In this document: one piece after another, positions 1 through 6,124 of the stretch
How positions within the stretch are numbered: the first letter of the stretch is position 1
Layout: every line of letters begins with the position of its first letter
From: Candidatus Caenarcanales bacterium
Lineage (GTDB): Bacteria > Cyanobacteriota > Vampirovibrionia > LMEP-6097
Direction: 5' to 3'
DNA length: 12,315 nucleotides
Assembly (NCBI GenBank): GCA_022447685.1
Contig: JAKVAO010000076.1
Location: forward strand, 1-12,315
Made by a program: the position numbers and the translations under genes
Notes under the pieces: model-generated
Database searches by the model: none
Told to the model about the DNA's origin: nothing
What the model saw: only the letters and a program-made list of their open reading frames with translations

Positions 1-51
1 GGACTTTTTAGATCAACTTCTCTAAACTTATTCGTTTCATGCTGGCTGGTG

Positions 52-192
52 CTAGCATATCATGTGGGTTTTAAAATTAACAAAATCACCTACTAAAAAT
101 CCTAACATCAGATGACCGAAAGGTACAGCTAAATAGGCTAAATTCCTAATTAGCTCAGCTCTGAACTTTACGTGTTCTGGTATTGATATCAT
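52..192 (-). CDS. Short paralogue (copy A) of a repeated small membrane protein, apparently truncated
   Basis: A 46-codon frame runs from ATG at 192 to TAG at 52-54. Its product aligns with the 74-aa protein at 478-702: both have FRAELI near residue 10, then VPFG.LML and a NF...MI segment. One hydrophobic stretch is visible (about residues 13-36). The frame ends where the second helix of the longer paralogue would begin, and the DNA beyond is unlike copy B, so this is probably a truncated or rearranged copy. The start lies 35 bp from the conserved 16-bp block, as in copy C, which supports this start. No Shine-Dalgarno is seen. Function is unknown. It could be a short functional peptide or a relic. 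Confidence 0.5.
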   Translation of the reverse strand: MISIPEHVKFRAELIRNLAYLAVPFGHLMLGFLVGDFVNFKTHMIC

Positions 193-218
193 GTTTTAAT
201 TATGAAAAATTAGACTAG

Positions 219-244
219 AAATTTTAAGGGGTCAAAATTCCGTA
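219..244 (-). promoter_or_regulatory. Conserved upstream block, copy A
   Basis: This contains AGGGGTCAAAATTCCG (+ strand, 227-242), identical in three places in the window. Flanking AATTTT and AAAATT form a small inverted repeat around GGGGTC. Read on the minus strand it holds TTTTGACC, which resembles a -35 box. A CATAATT box lies 8-9 bp before the downstream start codon in all three copies, but the spacing to TTGACC (about 25 bp) is too long for a standard sigma-70 pair. An operator or activator site is therefore as likely as a core promoter. Confidence 0.6.
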
Positions 245-258
245 GAATTAGTTTTTAA

Positions 259-474
259 TTAGCTTCTCTCACCAATAAAAAATATCGCAAATCTATCAGA
301 CCAAGAGTATTTACGAACAGACTTACGCTTTGCTTTTTCTTCTTTACTTATACACTTCAAGCCAACTTTATCCAGTAAATCTCTTATAAAGAAAATACAT
401 ACTGCCATAAGCAAGAGTGAGTAACATATATTTTGAAAATATTGATTCTCTATAATCGACATGAGTAATTCCAT
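259..474 (-). CDS. Small single-helix membrane protein, second gene of cassette B
   Basis: A 71-aa protein of no recognised family. It has a hydrophobic segment at about residues 13-31 (ICYSLLLMAVCIFFI core), followed by a strongly basic tail (KEEKAKRKSVRK) and a short aromatic end (FAIFFIGERS). The basic side suggests the C-terminus faces the cytoplasm. The ATG at 474 begins three bases after the stop of the upstream 74-aa gene, with AGAGGA as a likely ribosome site, so the two are probably co-translated. A second ATG, four codons in, is also possible. Its position matches the 43-codon gene at 2978-3109 in cassette C, though the sequences are not clearly alike. A small toxin, holin-like or regulatory membrane peptide are possibilities that the sequence alone cannot separate. 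Confidence 0.65.
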   Translation of the reverse strand: MELLMSIIENQYFQNICYSLLLMAVCIFFIRDLLDKVGLKCISKEEKAKRKSVRKYSWSDRFAIFFIGERS

Positions 475-477
475 ACT

Positions 478-702
478 CTATAAATCCTCTAAGCTTTTAT
501 AAGCTTCATCAATTAAATTGTTAGCAAAAATTACCAACATCAAAGATAAACTAAAGGGTAAAATCATATCTTTGCTGAAATTTGAAAATCCTTTTAATAT
601 ACAGTCTAGCATTAGACTTCCAAAAGGTACAGTTAGGGCAATAGCTATAACTTTAATCAGCTCAGCTCTAAATTCTATAGCTTTAATTTTCTTTTTCTGC
701 AC
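478..702 (-). CDS. Small two-helix membrane protein, first gene of cassette B
   Basis: A 74-aa protein that is the intact representative of a family seen three times in this window. It has a basic N-terminus (MQKKKIK), then FRAEL, a hydrophobic helix at about 15-36 containing VPFGSLML, a short polar turn (GFSNFSKD), a second hydrophobic helix at about 46-63, and an acidic end. The predicted topology is a hairpin with both ends inside. The start codon is GTG at 702, chosen because copy C begins with ATG at the equivalent place and reads MQK the same way. No Shine-Dalgarno precedes it; CATAAT lies 9 bp upstream, so the transcript could be nearly leaderless. The next gene starts immediately after it. 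No known family is recognised. Confidence 0.7.
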   Translation of the reverse strand: MQKKKIKAIEFRAELIKVIAIALTVPFGSLMLDCILKGFSNFSKDMILPFSLSLMLVIFANNLIDEAYKSLEDL

Positions 703-731
703 ATTATAAAATTATGCAAAATTTCAGATTG

Positions 732-756
732 AAATTTTAGGGGTCAAAATTCCGCA
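732..756 (-). promoter_or_regulatory. Conserved upstream block, copy B
   Basis: The 16-bp block AGGGGTCAAAATTCCG is at 739-754, flanked by AAATTTT on the left and CA on the right. It lies 37 bp from the GTG of the 74-aa gene and about 40 bp from the start of the divergent membrane protein gene at 797. It could therefore serve both directions. AATTTT and AAAATT form a 6-bp inverted repeat with a 7-base centre. Confidence 0.6.
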
Positions 757-796
757 ATTTCAGATACAATAATTTTAGTTTACTAGAAGCTTGGTG

Positions 797-1438
797 ATGT
801 CTGTAGTTTTTGAAAATCCAGAAAGTATTTTAGAGCTGATCAAGTCAGCCAATAGCTTTCATGGACTTACTTGTAGTGAATTAATGAACTGTGATTCAAC
901 TATAGCTTGGTTTAGGAATATTAATTGTCCTGAGTTTAAGACTGCTGCTGAGGTTTTTCGGGGGAGTTTGGATGAGTTGTTATCAAATAACTATTTAACA
1001 TGGCTTACAAATTTTAGATATAACAAAGATTCTCAGTTTAGCCAATTATTAACTATCACTTCTGCTTTGGATATCGGAGTTTTAACGATACTTGCTCCGT
1101 TTACTCTTGAAGTGCTAAGGGGGTTTCAAAATATAATTTCTGGATTGAGACTTGGGACGAATGAAAATATCTCCGATAAAATGATTAATCTTCTTTGGTA
1201 TTTCTCTTTACATCTGGTATTTAATCTAATGATTATTTCTTTGTCTAATATTGAGGGACATGCTAATTTATCTGGCTTAATGTACATAATCTCTTTGATC
1301 TCAACAGTTGCTCTAATTTTCTATTTAAGGTCAGTATTTTCAGAAGCTATAAAAGTTTCTTCTGGTAGTGATCCAAATAAATACATTCAGGAGACTCTAT
1401 TAGAAGATTATGATAAAAAAATGGAGATTAAAATTTGA
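797..1438 (+). CDS. Membrane protein of unknown function, coupled to the following 506-aa gene
   Basis: About 213 aa, no recognised family. The first roughly 80 residues are soluble-looking. Three hydrophobic helices then follow at about 84-106, 131-150 and 160-179, and a charged tail of about 30 residues ends in KKMEIKI. TTG (791), GTG (794) and ATG (797) lie in a row in frame; ATG is preferred as the commonest codon, but no clear ribosome site decides it. The stop TGA (1436-1438) overlaps the TTG start of the next gene by four bases, so the pair is an operon with translational coupling. It diverges from cassette B across a conserved block. A membrane part working with a cytoplasmic partner is an inference from the arrangement only. 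Confidence 0.75.
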   Translation: MSVVFENPESILELIKSANSFHGLTCSELMNCDSTIAWFRNINCPEFKTAAEVFRGSLDELLSNNYLTWLTNFRYNKDSQFSQLLTITSALDIGVLTILAPFTLEVLRGFQNIISGLRLGTNENISDKMINLLWYFSLHLVFNLMIISLSNIEGHANLSGLMYIISLISTVALIFYLRSVFSEAIKVSSGSDPNKYIQETLLEDYDKKMEIKI

Positions 1439-2955
1439 CTGAAATAAAAAATAAAAATGATATAGAAAATTCAGTTTACGATTTATGCCAAATTTTGCAA
1501 TCAGAAATTGCAGATGATACAACAAAAAATAGAGTTATTGAAATTCTAGAGAAACACCTTAATTCATATTTTAACGAACAACGCAAACTTGAAGAAAAAA
1601 ACCAATATAGTTCAATTTATTACAATCCATTATTCCCAATAATTAAAACAATACTGAAATCATTAGTTAAAACATATTTAAATACAAAACATCAATATAC
1701 AAAAGAACTTATTCATCATTTACTATTTTTAATACTTGAGAAGCAAACAAAAATTAAAAATAATCAAATCGGCCTCTCACTCTTAATTAGTAATTTTCAA
1801 AAAAAACTTTTTGACTATGAATTGAAGCAAACAAAAATCAATGAAAATAATCTTGTCCAAATATGTTTAACTATCCATGCAGAAATAACACACTCAGAAC
1901 CATCAATATTTGAAAACACAGAAAATCAAATTCAAATAGAATATCTAAAATTTTTAAATTTAAATTTCTTTAGTTTATTAAAAATGCTAATTGATAATAA
2001 CCTAGATGACTTTACATTTAAAGAAATATTTGATGAAGATATCTACAAATATCAATTTTTCAAACATTACAGTTTTTTTGCAAGAAATTATGAAGACATT
2101 ATAATTGCTGGAGAAAATATTTACCCTAATTACTGGGAAGATCATGATGGTTTTAAGAAATTACGAGAATTAGCTGGTTCAATTAACCCTTTCAATATTT
2201 CAGAAGAAATCATTCAGAAAACAGTCAACGATTTAAAAGTTTTTTACGAAAGAAAAGAGAATGTAGATAATGATCAGCTCGGGCTTTTACTTTCTAATGT
2301 AAGAAATAAGCTAATCTCTGAATATAACCATAAACTAATGTCACAGTGTGTTTTTGAGTTTTTAGCTTACTGTTATAGTAAAAAAAAATATACTATAGTT
2401 TCTGAAATTATTAACTATAGATATGCTCACCCTATCGATACATCTATTCCAATTTTTATTCCAAATCATCATTTCAGAAATATTCAGCAACAAGAATTAT
2501 TCTTATTTCTTGCATTCAATTACTTTGAAGAAACAGCATTTGAGTCATACAAGAAGCCTGATTACTTAATCAACTTTACTATTGTTTATTTAATTTATTG
2601 CTTAGAACAAAAAGATTATCATCGCTGGGTGGATACTTATAATTGTTGGGACACTTCAATTAATGACAGTGAGAACTTAAAAGAAGTCCTAAATAGCGTA
2701 GAGGTAAAGAAACAAAGTGGACTCTACGTCGAGTTAAAAAACAAAATTCAACGCTATATCAGCCACATTGAAGATATACTTCAAGATTTACAAGATGAAA
2801 AATCTCTTGAAGACCATATACATTTCACCAAAGATTCATTCAAACTATATCAAATAATCAAAGATCCCAAAATCTATGGAGAAAAAAGCAACGATTTGCC
2901 TAAGTTTAAGTCAGGTTTAGAGCAAGCAAAAAACTTCTTTGAACAACTAAAATAA
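1435..2955 (+). CDS. Large helical cytoplasmic protein of unknown function
   Basis: A 506-aa protein, not recognised. It has no signal peptide and no convincing membrane segment. The sequence is rich in Asn, Lys, Ile, Glu and Phe, looks mostly alpha-helical, and ends in a charged, coiled-coil-like stretch (about 425-506). It starts with TTG at 1435, overlapping the TGA of the previous gene (TTGA). GGAG eight bases upstream supports this start. Base composition is visibly more AT-rich than the miaB/ribH region, and the codons strongly favour A and T, compatible with acquisition from elsewhere. Gene pairs of a membrane protein plus a big helical protein do occur among phage-defence systems, but no nuclease, ATPase or nucleotide-binding motif was found here to support that role. 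Confidence 0.8.
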   Translation: MTEIKNKNDIENSVYDLCQILQSEIADDTTKNRVIEILEKHLNSYFNEQRKLEEKNQYSSIYYNPLFPIIKTILKSLVKTYLNTKHQYTKELIHHLLFLILEKQTKIKNNQIGLSLLISNFQKKLFDYELKQTKINENNLVQICLTIHAEITHSEPSIFENTENQIQIEYLKFLNLNFFSLLKMLIDNNLDDFTFKEIFDEDIYKYQFFKHYSFFARNYEDIIIAGENIYPNYWEDHDGFKKLRELAGSINPFNISEEIIQKTVNDLKVFYERKENVDNDQLGLLLSNVRNKLISEYNHKLMSQCVFEFLAYCYSKKKYTIVSEIINYRYAHPIDTSIPIFIPNHHFRNIQQQELFLFLAFNYFEETAFESYKKPDYLINFTIVYLIYCLEQKDYHRWVDTYNCWDTSINDSENLKEVLNSVEVKKQSGLYVELKNKIQRYISHIEDILQDLQDEKSLEDHIHFTKDSFKLYQIIKDPKIYGEKSNDLPKFKSGLEQAKNFFEQLK

Positions 2956-2977
2956 CAAAAACCAGAAGAACTATAAA

Positions 2978-3109
2978 CTAATCCTCCTCCCCCATATCTC
3001 TTTTAAAACCTCTTTTAGCATCCTCTAAAACAAAGTTTGCTAAAGCAACTCCACCGATTCCAGCGCAAATACCTAAAACATACCTAAGAACTTCTGAATC
3101 TTCTAACAA
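2978..3109 (-). CDS. Tiny membrane protein, second gene of cassette C
   Basis: A 43-codon frame from TTG at 3109 to TAG at 2978-2980. The product starts LLEDSEVLRY, has a glycine-rich hydrophobic helix (VLGICAGIGGVALANFVL, about residues 11-28), then a mixed-charge tail (EDAKRGFKRDMGEED). AAGGAG about nine bases before the TTG is a good ribosome site, and the start directly follows the stop of the upstream cassette-C frame. This layout mirrors cassette B, where the second small gene starts right after the first. It seems intact although its upstream partner is broken. No family is recognised. Short length and a TTG start keep confidence moderate. Confidence 0.5.
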   Translation of the reverse strand: MLEDSEVLRYVLGICAGIGGVALANFVLEDAKRGFKRDMGEED

Positions 3110-3349
3110 TTATAATATCTCCTTCTTAATATCAGCCAAAGTATTTATACAATGATGAATTATTTGATATGACCAATTTAGCAGAAAAATAGAAATAGGT
3201 AAAGTCACAGTAAGCTTAAAGATTATATTCTCTAATTCTCCTTGCACGATGCTTAAAAACAAATGTCAAAAAGCAATTGTCAAAGCAAAAGCTATAAACT
3301 TTAAACACTCAGCTCTAAACTCAACTGCTTTTGCTTTGTTTTTCTGCAT
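3110..3349 (-). pseudogene. Copy C of the repeated two-helix membrane protein, interrupted by TGA
   Basis: Reading from ATG at 3349, the frame gives MQKNKAKAVEFRAE and then a hydrophobic helix. This matches the copy B product through ALT. At codon 28 (3266-3268) there is a TGA where copies A and B have the Gly of VPFG. Beyond it the same frame stays open for another 51 codons to TAA at 3110-3112 and still encodes a second hydrophobic helix (TLPISIFLL). A single GGA-to-TGA change would explain the break. The simplest reading is a recent nonsense mutation leaving a 27-aa peptide. UGA readthrough is less likely. Confidence 0.65.
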
Positions 3350-3375
3350 ATTTTAATTATGAAAAATCTCTTCGT

Positions 3376-3401
3376 AAATTTTTAGGGGTCAAAATTCCGC
3401 A
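3376..3401 (-). promoter_or_regulatory. Conserved upstream block, copy C
   Basis: The 16-bp block AGGGGTCAAAATTCCG is at 3384-3399, 35 bp from the ATG of copy C. It also lies about 33 bp before the divergent acetyltransferase-like gene at 3434. Together with copies A and B this shows conservation concentrated in the block, a CATAATT box near the start codon, and the first codons of the small protein. Confidence 0.6.
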
Positions 3402-3433
3402 AAACTAAAAATCAACAAGTTAAAATACTACTA

Positions 3434-4063
3434 ATGCAAATATCAGAAATAACTTCGAAGTATGAGTTCAAAATCTCTAAGGGAGACGATCTAAAAGAAC
3501 TTATCCCAGAAATAGCTAAAGCAAGACTAGAGTTATTCAAAGAATTCCCATACCTCTATGAAGGTACTTATGAAGATGAGTTAAAGTACCTAAATGAATT
3601 TGTTAACAACCCGAAATCAATTATTCTCACAGTTCACAAAGAAAATAAATTAATAGCTTTTGTCACAGCTACAGCTGTGGAATCAGGCTTTGAACTTACA
3701 GAAGCAATAAAAGACTTAATGCAAAAACAAGGTCTAGATACTAGCAAGTATTTTTACATCTCTGAAATGATGGTTTACCCAGAGTTTAGATCCTTTGAAC
3801 TTCAAAATCAACTCAAAAAAGATATTGAAAATTATGCACGAGAAAATTCCTACACTATGACCTGCTTTTTAAGCGTATTCAGAGAAAATAATCATCCACT
3901 TAGACCTCAAGATTACAAAGAAATATCAAGACTCTGGAAATTCAATAAATACCGTAAAACAAATATCAGTGTTAAATTTGAATGGAACACAGTCCAGAAA
4001 GACTCAGAAGCTAAACTTATGAATAACCAACTAGACCTCTGGGAAAAAGAATTATGCACATAG
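3434..4063 (+). CDS. GNAT-fold N-acetyltransferase-like protein with a degenerate cofactor loop
   Basis: A 209-aa protein. The C-terminal half resembles a GNAT subgroup I recall as carrying HPLRPxDY, then a tryptophan and a late FxW: here HPLRPQDY (154-161), LW (167-168) and FEW (182-184). The centre has a beta-strand/helix pattern, YFYISEMMVYPEFRS (106-120), at the place of GNAT motif A. The usual R/Q-x-x-G-x-G/A acetyl-CoA pyrophosphate loop is missing: FRSFELQNQL has no glycine. The protein may thus be inactive, bind another ligand, or bind acetyl-CoA differently. The substrate is unknown. ATG at 3434 has no clear Shine-Dalgarno. Its last 12 bases overlap the end of the convergent toxin gene, so the two are close neighbours but not one operon. 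Confidence 0.7.
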   Translation: MQISEITSKYEFKISKGDDLKELIPEIAKARLELFKEFPYLYEGTYEDELKYLNEFVNNPKSIILTVHKENKLIAFVTATAVESGFELTEAIKDLMQKQGLDTSKYFYISEMMVYPEFRSFELQNQLKKDIENYARENSYTMTCFLSVFRENNHPLRPQDYKEISRLWKFNKYRKTNISVKFEWNTVQKDSEAKLMNNQLDLWEKELCT

Positions 4064-4945
4064 TTTAGTCACAATAGAATTAATTTGTTCAAAATCCTCT
4101 GACAAACTGTGCAATTCAGCCTTTATCCAAACAGAAAAAGTAGATTCTTCAATAGAATCTATTTTCATCAAAAGATCAGTCAAATTACCACCTAGGTTAT
4201 CTAGAGATTCTTCTAATGAAACAAAAGAAGCAGTAACTATCTGCAAAGCACTAATGAACTTGCTTATGGTATTAATAACAGAGCTTAATTTATTCATTTC
4301 ACCTGAATCACCATTAATAATAGCTATATCTTTTTTCACTTCATCTTCATAATCACCAATATGAGAAACCAACTTATCAATCGCTCCAGCAAGCCAACCC
4401 CAGCCCGGAATCCACTTATAAATTTTTTCTCGTTTCTTATAGTCATTAATCTTTGACTGTGCATGCGAGATTTGATCATTAAGAGAATTAATACTAGCTT
4501 GGTCGGCTTGAATTTTTGCGTTTAACTTTGCGGCATCAGAATTTATATTACCCATAGCTGCAGCTAAATTAGAGTCATCAAGCTTGGTTTTGCTACTTGA
4601 AGTACTAGCAGACAGTTTAGCTGCACTTGCTCTTGCACTAAGCTCCTTTAAAAGAGTTTTAATCTTATCCTTAGCTACAGGTTTTTCGATGATTAATGAA
4701 TTTAATTCAACTAAGTATTTTGTATTCCAATCATTGACAAGACTAAGAATAAGCGTCAAACTAGTTTCCAAAGCTGGAGCAGTCTCATCTCCCCAAGATT
4801 TACAAACCTGCTTAGCGTTATTAATATGCAAAGCCAGCTCAGGAACAGCAGAAAAACTAACAGTATCTAAAGATTCAACATTATTAATTAAAGCTTTGAT
4901 CTTCGATAAATTAGCTGAAACATTCGCCTCTAAAACAGTAGTCAT
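4052..4945 (-). CDS. Third subunit of a tripartite alpha-helical pore-forming toxin (HBL/NHE- or Ahl/Smh-like)
   Basis: A 297-aa, almost wholly helical protein with no signal peptide. Near residues 50-75 it has W-G-D-E-T-A-P-A-L-E...LV-N-D-W, which matches the pattern W/Y...P......L..F...W in the two upstream gene products. Long heptad-like helices at about 135-172 and 195-290 flank a short aromatic segment, IYKWIPGWGWLAGAI (175-189), where the others have a long hydrophobic head. In known tripartite toxins one subunit has an amphipathic rather than a double transmembrane head, and this protein best fits that part. AAAGGTAA lies before ATG 4945, 11 bp after the previous stop, so it is in the same operon. 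Assignment rests on pattern, not on a search. Confidence 0.65.
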   Translation of the reverse strand: MTTVLEANVSANLSKIKALINNVESLDTVSFSAVPELALHINNAKQVCKSWGDETAPALETSLTLILSLVNDWNTKYLVELNSLIIEKPVAKDKIKTLLKELSARASAAKLSASTSSSKTKLDDSNLAAAMGNINSDAAKLNAKIQADQASINSLNDQISHAQSKINDYKKREKIYKWIPGWGWLAGAIDKLVSHIGDYEDEVKKDIAIINGDSGEMNKLSSVINTISKFISALQIVTASFVSLEESLDNLGGNLTDLLMKIDSIEESTFSVWIKAELHSLSEDFEQINSIVTKLCA

Positions 4946-4956
4946 AAAATTACCTT

Positions 4957-6075
4957 TTATTTATTTGTAGGTAAACCATACTTAACTGGGATATTACCTC
5001 CAGAAGTATTCAACTGAATAGTTTGAGCAATCTTCAGACAAGTTTCCCAATCAGTTTTGGCATACTCTATAGAATGAAGCACACTATAATCACCGGGGTT
5101 AATCGCCTGAATATCTTTCCTAAGTTGAGTTACATCATTTTTTAAAGTTAACCATAAACTTTTCAAATGAGAGCTAGATTCTACAGCATCACTACACTTG
5201 TTTCCTAGACAAGAAAGCTGAGTAATAGCAACCTGAACAGCTGCATAATTTTGTTTAGCTTCAGATTGCTCTTTATAAACTTCAACCACATCGTGAATTT
5301 TCCCAGCCATGTCCATAGTTGCACCAATTATAGGTACCAAAGATCCAGCGGCAAGACCAATTCCTGCAAGGACTACAGGAGTAGAAGTACCAGCAGTAAT
5401 GAAATCTGCAACCCCTCCAACTAAAATCATAGCTACGCCACCAGCAGCAACCAAACCACTTATTGCAATTAAAGTAGCGTCCTTAGCGATACCATGTCCC
5501 AAATCTCTAATCTCATCTTCATATTTTTGCATAGCACCATCTTTACCAGCATATGCATCACGCAATTTAGTTAAAGCTACACTAAAGTCTTTATTGTTTT
5601 TAGTAAGATCTGAATTGAAATCAGAAACTATCAAAGAAGCTTGAGTAGCATTGGTTTCCTTAGCTTCAACAGCATCATAGACTTGTCCCAACATCGCATC
5701 CAAATTACGCCTAGCAGCCTCTTTTTCAGCAGTAGTACTTACTGAATTAGATATAGTGTGAGCATAGCTAAGCATATGATTAGAATATGCATTCCACTGA
5801 TTAGCAAAGGCTATTAGGTCAGAAACAGTTTGCGTACTTTTAGGAATAACAACTTTATTCCATCTAGTAGCCACTTCACGTGCTCCAGCTTGAATGCTAG
5901 GCAGATCTGGAACTATTTTTTGTACTATATCCTGTTGCTCAAGAACAGCGGTAACATACATTTTAACTACAGCAGAATCAGCTTGAGATTGAGTCAAAGC
6001 CTTATGTAAATTAGTTGCAGCTACCTGAAGATTAGGACTAGCAAGAGCTGTACGAGGTAAAGTTAGAGTTGACAT
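4957..6075 (-). CDS. Second subunit of a tripartite alpha-helical pore-forming toxin
   Basis: A 372-aa helical protein with no signal peptide. Helices at about 15-190 include the shared pattern RWNKVVIPK...LIAFANQWN (71-95). A hydrophobic head of about 55 residues (200-255) contains GGVADFITAGTSTPVVLAG, the counterpart of GGVLTEVFTAGASTVIIAAG in the first subunit. Helices then resume to the end, and the C-terminal DWETCLKIAQTIQLNT also parallels DWAQVGAMAKAVQLQT of subunit one. This is the fold plan of HBL/NHE enterotoxins and the Gram-negative Ahl/Smh toxins: a five-helix soluble body with a membrane-inserting hairpin. A strong ribosome site (AAAAAGGAG) precedes ATG 6075, 49 bp after the first gene. 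It is probably secreted or released and acts on target membranes; the export route is not visible. Confidence 0.78.
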   Translation of the reverse strand: MSTLTLPRTALASPNLQVAATNLHKALTQSQADSAVVKMYVTAVLEQQDIVQKIVPDLPSIQAGAREVATRWNKVVIPKSTQTVSDLIAFANQWNAYSNHMLSYAHTISNSVSTTAEKEAARRNLDAMLGQVYDAVEAKETNATQASLIVSDFNSDLTKNNKDFSVALTKLRDAYAGKDGAMQKYEDEIRDLGHGIAKDATLIAISGLVAAGGVAMILVGGVADFITAGTSTPVVLAGIGLAAGSLVPIIGATMDMAGKIHDVVEVYKEQSEAKQNYAAVQVAITQLSCLGNKCSDAVESSSHLKSLWLTLKNDVTQLRKDIQAINPGDYSVLHSIEYAKTDWETCLKIAQTIQLNTSGGNIPVKYGLPTNK

Positions 6076-6124
6076 ATTTTCTCCTTTTTAAGATTTTGAA
6101 TTTATAATCGAATCACTAAAGATA

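Noticed and set aside
1..51. Second small gene of cassette A (ATG near 39 reading leftward)
   Set aside because: The short frame runs only about ten codons before a stop, and no similarity to the other second genes was seen.
518..709. Rightward open frame antisense to the 74-aa membrane protein
   Set aside because: Its reverse strand encodes the conserved FRAEL family member seen in three copies, so this frame is its shadow.
3110..3349. UGA read as an amino acid in this organism
   Set aside because: Long genes such as miaB are open under the standard code, and TGA ends the 213-aa gene in a normal coupled overlap. A single interrupted small gene does not justify recoding.
3434..4063. HlyC-type toxin-activating acyltransferase
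   Set aside because: The sequence fits a general GNAT subgroup and nothing specific to HlyC was seen. The toxins nearby are not RTX proteins.
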